DNA of 64,000 nt from Mesobacillus maritimus. Its GTDB lineage: Bacteria; Bacillota; Bacilli; Bacillales; Cytobacillaceae. The notes beneath the pieces are model-generated. The model ran no database searches. It was given only the letters and a program-made list of their open reading frames with translations, and was not told where the DNA came from. Of this stretch, positions 1 through 8,819 are shown piece by piece (the first letter of the stretch is position 1; the number at the start of each line of letters is the position of its first letter). Location: positions 310,001-374,000 of the forward strand of contig NZ_JACWFH010000012.1 of the NCBI RefSeq assembly GCF_019749255.1. The letters are read 5' to 3'. The position numbers and the translations under genes were made by a program.

Positions 1-799
1 CAACATCGCATTCCATTTGGATTTCGAATGAAGCGTTGCCCATTGCCACCGCTCTGCCGGCACGAGCAAACATGGATAAATCATTTTCATTATCGCCAAT
101 TGCCATCGTTTCAGACATTTCAATGCCTCTTTTTGATGTAAACGCTTCGAGGGCTACTCCTTTTTGGGCCTGCTCGCTAGTAATCTCGATATTCATGTAG
201 CCTGATGAACTAACGGCTAGTCCGTCTATCTTTTTAAGAGCTTCTTTTCCACTTGCTTGTTCTTTTTCACTCATAGAGAATGCTAAAAACTTGTAAATTT
301 GATAATCATCATCTTCAAAGACACGATCATAGCTGCCCACTACATGAACAAGCCCTTTCTCAAATCTTTCCTTTGCTCCACTAACAATTAACTCCATAGA
401 AGCCTCTGGATTGGCACTCGTAAAAATATCAATAATGGCGGAAATGCCTTTATCTTCGTTATCCGTATACGTTCCTTGATTGGTATAGATTTCAAAGTAG
501 ATTCCTTGGTCTCTTAATATATGAGCTATTTCTCTCGCTTGGGCTTTTGATAAAGGATTAGAGCTAATTAATTCGCCTTCTTTTGAGCGCACCTCGGCAC
601 CATTCACGCAGATGACCGGGCATTTTATTTCTGCTTCCTCTAACACAAATTGTGCTTCTTCGTATGACCGGCCAGTCGCGACGACAAATTCCACGCCCTG
701 CTCCTGTGCTTTTAAAATAGCTGCTTTATTTTCATCGGTAATCTTTTGATACGCATTTAATAACGTTCCATCCATATCGGATGCGATGCATTTAATCAT
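1..799 (-). CDS. Cof-type HAD-IIB sugar/nucleotide phosphatase, C-terminus cut by window edge
   Basis: Reading back from the ATG at 799, the protein begins with a HAD motif I (D8-M-D10-G-T12) that supplies the nucleophile Asp. Near the window edge it carries GDNEND, the Mg-binding motif IV of Cof-type (HAD-IIB) hydrolases. About 266 codons are visible and the family is usually 260-290 residues, so only a short C-terminal piece is missing. A GGGGTGG-type ribosome site precedes the start. Family members dephosphorylate small phosphorylated metabolites in the cytoplasm; the substrate cannot be told from this sequence. It stands alone, upstream of and in the same direction as no obvious partner. 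Confidence 0.88.
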   Translation of the reverse strand, partial: MIKCIASDMDGTLLNAYQKITDENKAAILKAQEQGVEFVVATGRSYEEAQFVLEEAEIKCPVICVNGAEVRSKEGELISSNPLSKAQAREIAHILRDQGIYFEIYTNQGTYTDNEDKGISAIIDIFTSANPEASMELIVSGAKERFEKGLVHVVGSYDRVFEDDDYQIYKFLAFSMSEKEQASGKEALKKIDGLAVSSSGYMNIEITSEQAQKGVALEAFTSKRGIEMSETMAIGDNENDLSMFARAGRAVAMGNASFEIQMECDV

Positions 800-931
800 T
801 CCGCCACCCCTGTCCATGTTTTCTATCTAATAGATTCATTATGTGCCATTCTACCATGTATTTCTAAGGAACGTGCAAGCAGCCTGCTCAGCAGCGTAGG
901 TATATGTCCTAATGTATGCTTTTGGTTAACA

Positions 932-1606
932 CTACTCTTTTGGGATGTACTTGCTTCCCTCCCGCACACTTAATGGCGCAAGAGAATTCGACTCAATAAA
1001 TTGCTTTACAGAATATGGATTGGTTTTTGAATACTCTCGAAGGGCCCAGCCAATCCCCTTTTGAATAAAAAACTCCTTGCTGTCGGCATTTAGTTTTATG
1101 TATTTGTACAGCCTGTCTTCATTGGTGTTTTCTTTGTATCTTAACTGATGGATAATTGCGGTTCGTCTTAGCCACATATCCTCTGAAACTGCCCACTTGT
1201 CTACCAGCTCCTCAATGAGCTCTGGATGTTTTGCAATGATGGTTCCAGCTGGATGTTGTGCAAGCATATCAACCGTGTCCCACCATGATTTAGTCGTGAT
1301 TAGCTTTTCAATATGGGCAATATGATGCTTCGCCAATTTTTTTTGAAACTTTGCTATATAATCTAACCCCAGCAGTTGAAATTCCCTTTCTGGTTGCTCC
1401 CATAATGCTAATACAAACTCCTCATTATAAGGTTCCTTCAAGATACCCGTTTCCTGAAAAAACAGCTTGCTAATCTCTCTTCGCTCAGGCGTTTTAATGC
1501 CAAAGAAAATAAAATGATTTTTCAAGTAGCGACTCATTTGCTCTGCATTATCCCTATTCGCCTTGTCCGACAATCTTTGTCTTAAGCTATCTATAAGCTT
1601 TTTCAT
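932..1606 (-). CDS. DNA alkylation repair protein, AlkD-type HEAT-like glycosylase
   Basis: The 224-residue length and all-helical pattern fit AlkD, a HEAT-like-repeat glycosylase that removes bulky or cationic alkylated bases (3-methyladenine, 7-methylguanine) without base flipping. Seen directly: W108-W109-D110 and D113 in KSWWDTVDMLA, R147-R148 in DMWLRRTAII, and W187/R190 in GIGWALREYSK. These positions match the W109, D113, R148 and W187 known to matter in the Bacillus cereus enzyme, so the active site looks intact. The start at 1606 has a good AGAGGAAGAG ribosome site. It appears to be a single-gene unit in the cytoplasm. Confidence 0.9.
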   Translation of the reverse strand: MKKLIDSLRQRLSDKANRDNAEQMSRYLKNHFIFFGIKTPERREISKLFFQETGILKEPYNEEFVLALWEQPEREFQLLGLDYIAKFQKKLAKHHIAHIEKLITTKSWWDTVDMLAQHPAGTIIAKHPELIEELVDKWAVSEDMWLRRTAIIHQLRYKENTNEDRLYKYIKLNADSKEFFIQKGIGWALREYSKTNPYSVKQFIESNSLAPLSVREGSKYIPKE

Positions 1607-1770
1607 TTATCTCTTCCTCTAACTGGTCATTTTTGTTCCTTTTTTATTTTAGCATTAATGGTATTCAAAGTAGAAATGAGTGCTATATGTAGAAAGAGAG
1701 CTACTGGAGTGCTTTGCTGTTTGAATTAGACTATCCGAGTTTTCATTGATAGACCAACAGGTTCACATGC

Positions 1771-1808
1771 AAAAAAAGGGGAACTCACAACAAATGAGTT
1801 CCCCTTTC
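1771..1808 (-). terminator. Intrinsic terminator of an upstream minus-strand gene (FAD oxidase)
   Basis: An 11-bp stem (AGGGGAACTCA with its complement) and a short loop lie directly after the stop codon of the FAD oxidase. On the minus strand the stem is followed by a run of seven T. Confidence 0.85.
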
Positions 1809-1814
1809 CTAAAA

Positions 1815-3179
1815 TTATTCAGCTGGTTGGATATTGTGGTTATGTCTTAATCGATTATTTGGATCATATTTCTTCTTAATTTCTGCTAATCTTTGATAGT
1901 TCACGCCAAGTGTGTTCTTAACAACTGTTTCATTTGCTCCAATTCCATTTAAATAGGATGTTCCCTTATTGGATAATGGCAATAACCCATCATAAACAGA
2001 GTCAACCCATTGCTTGCATACCTCTGGTCCTGCGCCCATGTCCATGTAATCTAGTAACAATACAAAGGAAGAGTCACGATTTGTAAAGGCCGTTTCTTCA
2101 GGAGAAATCCGATTCATTTTCCCACTCAAGGCCCATAGCTGGGCAAGGTATGTTGGCATTGGTGCATTGTCTAGCTTCGCTAATAATAGATCAATACTTT
2201 CTTCAGTAAGCTTTGAAAAATACAAAGAGGTTCCATGTACAGCAACATGGTCAGGAACCATTGCATCTAATTTCTTCTGCAAAGCAACATACGGGATAAC
2301 CCCGGTTTGGTCGACAATTGGGTAAGCGAACTCCTGCAAAGGTTTCACCACTGCCTTCCCTACTTCTGGATCGCCCGCATACATTCCACCCAACATAACA
2401 ACCTTTTTATTATGAAGAAATTCAGGTAAAAACGGGACAGGTGGAAGCATGGTAACGGTTAAATTAAAGGATACCTCATCAGGAGCCTGATTCATATATT
2501 CTTGAGCTTTTAAAAGGACCTGCTTAGCATCTTGATAATCATACATAACATCAACTGCTAGAACTTCTGGTCCAACAGGGAATAAGGCAAATTCAAATTG
2601 AGTGACAATCCCAAAGTTACCGCCACCACCACGGATCGCCCAAAAAAGGTCCTGATGTTCCTCGTCACTTACATGTAATAGCTGTCCATCCATTGTGACG
2701 ATGTTTGCCCCGACAAGATTGTCACATGTCAGACCATATTTTCCTCGAAGATAGCCTAGTCCGCCACTAAGCGCTAGTCCAGCGACGCCGGTTTCAGAAA
2801 TGGTACCTGTTGGAGTCGCTAGGCCAAATTTCTGTGTCTCGGCATCAATATCGCCTAATTTGGCTCCGCCTTCAACAAGAGCAACCTGTCGTCCTTGGTC
2901 CACTGTAACGGTGTTCATCTGTGATAGGTCAATCATAATGCCCTCATCACAGGTAGCAAATCCACCCACATGGTGACCACCTGCACGTGCCGTCATATGT
3001 AAACCCTTTTCGTTCGCAAACTGTACTGCTTTCAATACATCTTCTTCTGATTTACAAACAATAATTGCTCCAGGATGTTTATCAATGGTTGCATTCCATA
3101 CTTTTCGCTTCTGATTATATCCTTCATCTCCAGAAACGATAACTCGATTATCAAGTTCTTTTTTTAACGATTGATACAA
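1815..3179 (-). CDS. FAD-binding oxidoreductase, berberine-bridge-enzyme (BBE) type
   Basis: A 454-residue VAO/BBE-family flavoprotein. An FAD-binding PCMH domain occupies roughly residues 30-210, including ARAGGHHVGG, where H69 is the expected covalent FAD attachment site, and GGGGNFGIVTQF near residue 190. The C-terminal BBE element ends in YDPNNRLRHNHNI, which closes over the flavin. The second covalent anchor (Cys) found in bicovalent members is replaced by ETGVAGLALSGG, so I expect a single linkage. Such enzymes oxidise sugars or small alcohol/alkaloid-like substrates with O2; the substrate here is unknown. There is no signal peptide and the gene stands alone with its own terminator. Confidence 0.88.
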   Translation of the reverse strand: MYQSLKKELDNRVIVSGDEGYNQKRKVWNATIDKHPGAIIVCKSEEDVLKAVQFANEKGLHMTARAGGHHVGGFATCDEGIMIDLSQMNTVTVDQGRQVALVEGGAKLGDIDAETQKFGLATPTGTISETGVAGLALSGGLGYLRGKYGLTCDNLVGANIVTMDGQLLHVSDEEHQDLFWAIRGGGGNFGIVTQFEFALFPVGPEVLAVDVMYDYQDAKQVLLKAQEYMNQAPDEVSFNLTVTMLPPVPFLPEFLHNKKVVMLGGMYAGDPEVGKAVVKPLQEFAYPIVDQTGVIPYVALQKKLDAMVPDHVAVHGTSLYFSKLTEESIDLLLAKLDNAPMPTYLAQLWALSGKMNRISPEETAFTNRDSSFVLLLDYMDMGAGPEVCKQWVDSVYDGLLPLSNKGTSYLNGIGANETVVKNTLGVNYQRLAEIKKKYDPNNRLRHNHNIQPAE

Positions 3180-3425
3180 AATACCTACCCCTCCCGTAGT
3201 TCGTTGAGCCTATATAAATTATAAAGGATTCCACTGTATTTTATGTTAAAATTTAGAAAATTTTAAAAGTTATACAGCAAAAATACTGCCTTCAATTTGG
3301 TTATTTCAAATCTCCCAGGAAATAATATACGGAATAATCAGTTCTGGAAAAAGGGTTGGCAAAAAGATCACAACGCATTAAAATGAACGAAGTCTTATAA
3401 ATATGTATTTGAGGATGAGTTAAAA

Positions 3426-4787
3426 GTGGAACAAGTACTACAAAAAAAGCACTCGCTAAAAACCTTTTTTACCTTCATGTTGCCTTCCGTACTAGGGGTG
3501 TTTTTATTTATGACCCCTATTTCATATAAAGATGAAATTACCATCCCGATTGCCATTCTTTCGGGATGGCTTCAAGAAGGGCTAGCTGATTTCCTTCCGC
3601 AAATCATGACCATTATCATTGTCCTTACTATGATTGGAACGATTCTTGCAAAAACCGTAAGACCTGAAATAATCGAACGAAACCTTTTCTTAAAAACGTT
3701 GTTTAATGTTCCAATGATTTGGTTTATTGCTAGGATTCTTGGTGCTGCGTTTGCAGTTGCTGTCCTTTTTCAGTGGGGACCAGAAATGATTTGGTCTGAA
3801 AATACTGGAGGACTTCTTTTATACGATCTATTGCCCGTTCTATTTGCGATTTTTTTATTCGCTGGATTATTCCTGCCGCTTCTATTAAATTTCGGTCTAC
3901 TAGAGCTTTTTGGTACGTTATTAACCAAAGTGATGAGACCCGTGTTTACCCTCCCAGGACTTTCATCTGTCGGCTGTATGACCTCCTGGCTTGGGGATGG
4001 AACGATTGGAGTATTGTTAACGAGTAAACAGTATGAACAAGGCTTGTTTACGAAACGAGAAGCAGCTGTAATTGGAACTTCCTTTTCGGTGGTGTCAATC
4101 ACCTTTAGCCTTGTCATCATCTCTCAGGTTGGACTTGCTCACCTGTTTGTTCCATTTTACTTAACGGTTACCGTTGCTGGTCTGATTGCAGCAATTATTC
4201 TCCCAAGGATTCCACCCCTTTCACGGAAACCGGATACCTTTCATACTGAACGAGCAGATGATTACAATGAGGATGATATTCCGACCGGGTATAACTCGTT
4301 CACATGGGGAATGCATCAAGCTATGGACAAAGCCAGTCGTAACCGTGGTGTGAATGATTTCTTTGTATCTGGTGGAAAAAACATTCTTGATATGTGGATG
4401 GGTGTCGCCCCTATTGTTATGGCCCTAGGGACCCTTGCCCTTATCGTTGCAGAATATACGCCTGTTTTTCAGTGGCTTGGGGTACCTTTTATCCCACTTC
4501 TTGAATTAATGCAGGTTCCTGAAGCAAAAGCGGCCTCTGAGACGCTTGTTGTAGGCTTTGCAGATATGTTTTTACCATCTGTCATTGGTGCTAATATTGA
4601 AAGCGAAATGACAAGGTTTATCATTGCTTCTGTGTCTGTTACTCAATTGATCTATATGTCTGAAGTGGGTGGTTTGCTGTTAGGATCTAAGATCCCTGTT
4701 TCCTTCTGGGAGCTATTTATCATTTTCTTACAGAGAACATTGGTTACTCTCCCAATTGTTGTTTTAGCAGCACATATTATTTTTTAA
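3426..4787 (+). CDS. YjiH-family membrane protein with nucleoside-recognition (Gate) domains
   Basis: A 453-residue polytopic membrane protein with about ten hydrophobic segments. Its layout, two Gate-type halves with the conserved stretch GLSSVGCMTSWLGDGTIG near residue 180, matches the YjiH family. The start is GTG at 3426, chosen because GAGGATGAG lies at proper spacing. Function is not established; related Gate proteins are transporters or act in spore development. A strong terminator follows at 4823-4855. No functional partner is adjacent. Confidence 0.75.
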   Translation: MEQVLQKKHSLKTFFTFMLPSVLGVFLFMTPISYKDEITIPIAILSGWLQEGLADFLPQIMTIIIVLTMIGTILAKTVRPEIIERNLFLKTLFNVPMIWFIARILGAAFAVAVLFQWGPEMIWSENTGGLLLYDLLPVLFAIFLFAGLFLPLLLNFGLLELFGTLLTKVMRPVFTLPGLSSVGCMTSWLGDGTIGVLLTSKQYEQGLFTKREAAVIGTSFSVVSITFSLVIISQVGLAHLFVPFYLTVTVAGLIAAIILPRIPPLSRKPDTFHTERADDYNEDDIPTGYNSFTWGMHQAMDKASRNRGVNDFFVSGGKNILDMWMGVAPIVMALGTLALIVAEYTPVFQWLGVPFIPLLELMQVPEAKAASETLVVGFADMFLPSVIGANIESEMTRFIIASVSVTQLIYMSEVGGLLLGSKIPVSFWELFIIFLQRTLVTLPIVVLAAHIIF

Positions 4788-4822
4788 TAACGTTCTTGAT
4801 TTTAGTAATCCCCTTTAAACAT

Positions 4823-4855
4823 AAAGAGAGCACTCCCCCGCTGAGTGCTCTCTTT
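4823..4855. terminator. Bidirectional intrinsic terminator between convergent genes
   Basis: A 13-bp perfect stem (AAAGAGAGCACTC with its complement) and a 7-nt loop, T-rich on both exits, sits between the convergent YjiH-family gene and the tandem P-loop ATPase gene. Confidence 0.9.
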
Positions 4856-4862
4856 TGTCTAT

Positions 4863-5954
4863 TTATTTCTCCGCTAGCCTTTTGATTTCATCATTTAATT
4901 CTGCGGTAATCTCATCAATTTTTTGATAGTCCATTGCCTCAATGTAAATGCTCTCTAGTTCATCATGGAGGTTTTTCGCTTGGGCAAGGGATGAGATTGC
5001 ATGATTCATATACTCACGGTACCTCTTGGAAACATCTTTAATTTCAGCTTCATATTTCTCATCAGTTCCTGGGGCAATAATGGTCCCATACATGTCAATG
5101 ACCCGGTCATTGACTCGCTCCGGAAAGTATTCATGGGGAGCAGTACTGTCAAAAATAGCAAACCCTAATTCCCTGACGACAATCATATCGAGGCTGTGCG
5201 GATCAAACCCACAATGATACACTTCTGTGTCAAAGCCTCTTCTTTCTGCTTCCGAAGCAATTTTTTTCAACATGGTGGATTTTCCTGAGCCCGGTCGTCC
5301 CTTTATTAAGTAACGTACGGCCAATCCTGAAGTTAAGTTTGGAACAAAGTCCACAGCACCCTTTGGAGTTGCTGCACCTAGGTAGCGATGTCTGACATCT
5401 GCTTTTTTATTCAATTTCTTATCTTCAAAGAGTTTTCCAAGCAACTCTTCTGTAAGAGCATTTGCTTTATCAAAATCCATATTTTCAATATAGATTTTCT
5501 CCCATTCATCATGAACTCGAAGTGCTTCACCAAATAATGTGTAAGCTCCTGTGAATGCCGCACTCATTTCTGTTGAGATTTTTTCAATCTCAGCTTTTTT
5601 GGCTTGTAGCTTTGCAGAATCCCATGCTACGCCTAGATTAACGTATTCCTCTACTGCGCCCGGTAATTTCGGCTCAATAACATGTGGGGCTGTTCCGTCC
5701 ACAATCCCCACTCCAAGAGAGCGAATGATTAAACCGTCAATTGAATCGTTATCCGAAGAACAGTGTAGATATTCAATATCGTAGCCTCTCTCATTCCACT
5801 CTTTCCCGAGCTTTTTCATTAATGAGGATTTCCCAGTACCAGGCCCACCTTTTAAAATAAACAAACGTGAGAGTCCTTCTAAGTTCGATTCATATAAGCT
5901 ATAAAAGCCGCGGGCTGTGTTCCCTCCAGCATAATAATTAAGCACCTTTCCCAT
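4863..5954 (-). CDS. Tandem P-loop ATPase-like protein, PRK06851 type
   Basis: The protein is a duplication. Each half has a Walker A motif, GGPGTGKSSL near the N-terminus and GRPGSGKSTM in the middle, followed by a similar stretch ending in ESIYIEAMD or EKIYIENMD. This arrangement is that of the uncharacterised PRK06851 family found in Bacillaceae. I place the start at 5954 (MGKVLNYYAGG) because GGAAGGAGTG lies 7 nt upstream; a longer reading to 6074 lacks a ribosome site. It gives 363 residues. A cytoplasmic nucleotide-dependent role is likely but the task is unknown. It may be co-transcribed with no other gene. Confidence 0.8.
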   Translation of the reverse strand: MGKVLNYYAGGNTARGFYSLYESNLEGLSRLFILKGGPGTGKSSLMKKLGKEWNERGYDIEYLHCSSDNDSIDGLIIRSLGVGIVDGTAPHVIEPKLPGAVEEYVNLGVAWDSAKLQAKKAEIEKISTEMSAAFTGAYTLFGEALRVHDEWEKIYIENMDFDKANALTEELLGKLFEDKKLNKKADVRHRYLGAATPKGAVDFVPNLTSGLAVRYLIKGRPGSGKSTMLKKIASEAERRGFDTEVYHCGFDPHSLDMIVVRELGFAIFDSTAPHEYFPERVNDRVIDMYGTIIAPGTDEKYEAEIKDVSKRYREYMNHAISSLAQAKNLHDELESIYIEAMDYQKIDEITAELNDEIKRLAEK

Positions 5955-6092
5955 ATAAACACTCCTTCCGGCTGCAACCTTTTTGCTTTCCATATAGCCT
6001 ATGCTTTTTATGTATCTTGGGTGAATGCCTATGTTCAATGGACAAACAAAATCAAGCCCATGTTTATTGGGCAATATCTGCCAAGGAAAGAA

Positions 6093-6569
6093 TTACTTTC
6101 GGACATCGTAAAAATGAGAACCAATGACTTGTTGTAAATCTTGTGGGGAGAGTTCAATTTGGTAACCAATTTTGCCGGCACTTACCACGATTGTTTCAAG
6201 CTGCTCCGCTTCAGTATCAATAATCGTTGTATACTGTTTTTTCATACCAAGAGGCGAGCAGCCACCACGGATATAGCCTGTATATTTTTGAATATCCTTA
6301 ACAGGTAGCATTTCGACTTTCTTTTCTCCGGCTACTTTTGCTGCCTTTTTCAAGTCAAGCTCGGCTCCTACCTCGATAATAAACACGTACAATTCCTTTG
6401 ATGCTCCCTGAGCAACTAGCGTTTTGTACACTTCTTTCGGGTCTTTGTTGATTTTTCCTGCAACGGAGACACCATCAATTTTTCCGTCCTTATTGTCGTA
6501 AGCATGCATGGTATACGTAATCTTTTTTTGATCTAAAATCCGCATTGCATTCGTTTTGATTCCTGCCAT
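6093..6569 (-). CDS. ybaK: Cys-tRNA(Pro)/Cys-tRNA(Cys) deacylase YbaK/EbsC family
   Basis: A 158-residue protein covering the whole YbaK/ProX-like editing domain. Typical elements are visible: the N-terminal AGIKTNAMRILDQ stretch, VYKTLVAQ with the catalytic-region Lys, and GYIRGGCSPLGMKK in the second half. The enzyme hydrolyses Cys-tRNA(Pro) made by mistake by prolyl-tRNA synthetase, acting in trans in the cytoplasm. A GGAGGAAG ribosome site precedes the ATG. It lies about 140 bp upstream-to-downstream of the tandem P-loop gene in the same direction and could share its transcript. Confidence 0.92.
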   Translation of the reverse strand: MAGIKTNAMRILDQKKITYTMHAYDNKDGKIDGVSVAGKINKDPKEVYKTLVAQGASKELYVFIIEVGAELDLKKAAKVAGEKKVEMLPVKDIQKYTGYIRGGCSPLGMKKQYTTIIDTEAEQLETIVVSAGKIGYQIELSPQDLQQVIGSHFYDVRK

Positions 6570-6712
6570 TTTACTTCCTCCATTTGGTCTTTCTTTTATT
6601 TTACCGATAAGACTTCCTCTCGGGCAATCAATCAGGTGTGTTAAAAATCAGGATTATTTTTATCCTTAAGGGAAAAATACGGTTATTAATGTACTTTTAG
6701 GAGGATTTGTAT

Positions 6713-8245
6713 ATGACGAGTAACTCAATGCCCCAATTTCCAGAGGCATATTGGCTAGGAAGTGCCGAGCTTCCAACCTTTCCGAAATTACAGGAGGATA
6801 TTCGTACTGAGGTTGCGGTTATTGGTGGCGGGATAACAGGAATCACTTCCGCGTATCTCCTCGCCAAGGAAGGAAAAAAAGTTGTACTCCTTGAGGCCGG
6901 TCGCATTCTAAATGGGACTACTGGCCATACGACTGCCAAGGTGACCGCACAGCATGGGCTTGTTTATGATGAACTCCTTAACCACTTTGGGAAAGAGCAG
7001 ACTCAAGCATACTACCAAGCGAATGCTGAAGCGTTGGAATTTATTCGAAACCTTGTACAAGAGCAACAAATAGACTGTGATTTTTCAGACGAGGACGCTT
7101 ACCTTTTTACAAATTCACAGCAAGATTTGCAGAAATTAATTAAGGAATATGATGCCTACGAAAAACTAGATATCAAGGAGCGGGAGTATAAGAGTTCCAT
7201 GCCGATTCCAGTCGAGCATAAAGCAGCAATTGTTATGCGGAATCAAGCTCAATTTCATCCAGTAAAATACTTAAAACACCTTGTAGAGGAATTTACAAAG
7301 CTAGGCGGACAAATCTATGAGAATACAACTGGCGTTGATATTGAGGAAGGAAACGAGCCACGCGTCACCACAAGGGATGGATTTAAAGTTAGCTGCCAGC
7401 ATATGATCGTCAGCACCCATTATCCTTTCTATGATGTGAAAGGCTTTTACTTCTCGAGATTGTCCATTTCCCGCTCCTACATTCTTGCGGTTAAGACAGA
7501 AAAAGAATTTCCTGGTGGTATGTACATTAATATCGAACAACCAACTCGTTCTTTGCGCTATACCAAAATTAACGGGGAAAAAGTTGTCCTTTTCAGTGGT
7601 GACCGCCATAAAACTGGTCAAGATAAAAACACTCACCAGCATTATGAAGCGCTTGAAACCTTTGCAGCAGAAACCTTCGGAATCAAGGAAATTCCTTACC
7701 GCTGGTCTGCACAGGATCCTGCTACTTTAGATAAGATTCCTTATATTGGGAACTATTCCGCAACGCTTTCAAATATTTATGTGGCAACGGGTTATCGTAA
7801 ATGGGGCATGACCAATAGTACAGTAGCCGCTCACTTAATGACCGATATGATTTTAGAACGAGATAACCCTTACAAAGAGGTGTTTGATCCAAGCCGCTTC
7901 CACGCCGATCCAGATGTAAAGAAGTTTTTATCAACAAATGCACAAGTAGCAAAAGAGCTTGTTGAAGGAAAGCTTGAGCAACCAACGACACGCCCAGAAG
8001 AATTAGGAAACAATGAAGGTGCCACCGTCATGGTGAATGGAGAGCGTGCTGGTGCTTATCGTGATGAAAATGGCGAGCTTCACCTTGTTGATACAACTTG
8101 CACTCATATGGGCTGTGAACTTGAATGGAATAATGGCGACCGCTCTTGGGACTGCCCATGCCATGGTTCCCGTTTTTCCTATAAAGGAGAAGTGTTAGAA
8201 GGGCCAGCAGAAACACCGTTAACTCAGCTTTCGGAGAATGGGTGA
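6713..8245 (+). CDS. FAD-dependent oxidoreductase fused to a C-terminal Rieske [2Fe-2S] domain
   Basis: Residues 1-400 form a DAO-type FAD enzyme with the dinucleotide motif VIGGGITGITSAYLLA and the C-terminal flavin contact VATGYRKWGMTNST. Residues about 430-505 form a Rieske domain with CTHMGCELEW and CPCHGSRFSY, so all four cluster ligands (CxH and CxxH) are present. The design matches the YhfW-type proteins of bacilli; the substrate is unknown. The ATG at 6713 is preferred over a TTG six bases upstream because AGGAGGA stands 7 nt before it. The last residues (SENG) run into a 52-bp tandem array, so the natural C-terminus may have been altered. Confidence 0.9.
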   Translation: MTSNSMPQFPEAYWLGSAELPTFPKLQEDIRTEVAVIGGGITGITSAYLLAKEGKKVVLLEAGRILNGTTGHTTAKVTAQHGLVYDELLNHFGKEQTQAYYQANAEALEFIRNLVQEQQIDCDFSDEDAYLFTNSQQDLQKLIKEYDAYEKLDIKEREYKSSMPIPVEHKAAIVMRNQAQFHPVKYLKHLVEEFTKLGGQIYENTTGVDIEEGNEPRVTTRDGFKVSCQHMIVSTHYPFYDVKGFYFSRLSISRSYILAVKTEKEFPGGMYINIEQPTRSLRYTKINGEKVVLFSGDRHKTGQDKNTHQHYEALETFAAETFGIKEIPYRWSAQDPATLDKIPYIGNYSATLSNIYVATGYRKWGMTNSTVAAHLMTDMILERDNPYKEVFDPSRFHADPDVKKFLSTNAQVAKELVEGKLEQPTTRPEELGNNEGATVMVNGERAGAYRDENGELHLVDTTCTHMGCELEWNNGDRSWDCPCHGSRFSYKGEVLEGPAETPLTQLSENG

Positions 8246-8672
8246 TTGGAGCTCTCTTATTTTCTAAATATAAGCATGGAAAGAGCTTCATTGTTCCCAT
8301 ACTTGGTATTAAACCCTGAGGATGGGCATTGACTGAAGCTCTCAGTTCCCTTACTTCCTATTATCTACTGAGTATGAGCATTGACTGAGTCCCTCAGTGC
8401 CCATACTTACTATTAAACCTTGAGGATGGGCATTGACTAGGGCTCTCAGTTCCCTTACTTGGTATTAAACCTTGAGGATGGGCATTGACGGGGGCTCTCT
8501 GTTCCCTTACTTGCTATTAAACCCTGAGGATGGGCATTGACGGGGGCTCTCTGTTCCCTTACTTGGTATTAAACCTTGAGTATGGGCATTGACTGAAGCT
8601 CTCAGTTCCCTTACTTCTTAATAATTTCTAAGTATGGGAACTAACAGAGCCCCTCGAACCCAAACTCGGTAA
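8233..8672. repeat. Imperfect tandem array A, 52-bp period, about 8 units
   Basis: The landmark TGAGGATGGGCATTGAC or a close variant recurs at 8317, 8369, 8421, 8473, 8525 and 8577, exactly 52 bp apart, with degenerate units starting at 8265 and 8629 and a trace at 8234 inside the end of the Rieske gene. In most units the arm CCCATACTT or CCCTTACTT can pair with GAGTATGGG or GAGGATGGG across a loop of about 12 nt. The array fills the space between two convergent genes. No spacers or open reading frame explain it. Confidence 0.9.
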
Positions 8673-8782
8673 GAATTTTATTGTCCCAACCTTTCGGAAC
8701 GGCCATTAGGCAATTTCACCGTTATCGCTTATTGATTCGGCATCCAGTAATTGGGCACCTTTCATTGAGTTTTCAACCTAAT

Positions 8783-8819
8783 AAAAATCCCGTGGTTCAT
8801 AACTGACCACGGGATTTTT
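8783..8819 (-). terminator. Intrinsic terminator of the thioredoxin-reductase-like gene
   Basis: A 14-bp perfect stem (AAAAATCCCGTGGT and its complement), with the stop codon of the gene placed in the loop. T-rich on the minus-strand exit. Confidence 0.88.

Noticed and set aside
3770-4120. 116-residue open frame opposite the YjiH-type gene
   Set aside because: Antisense to a convincing membrane protein; no start signals.
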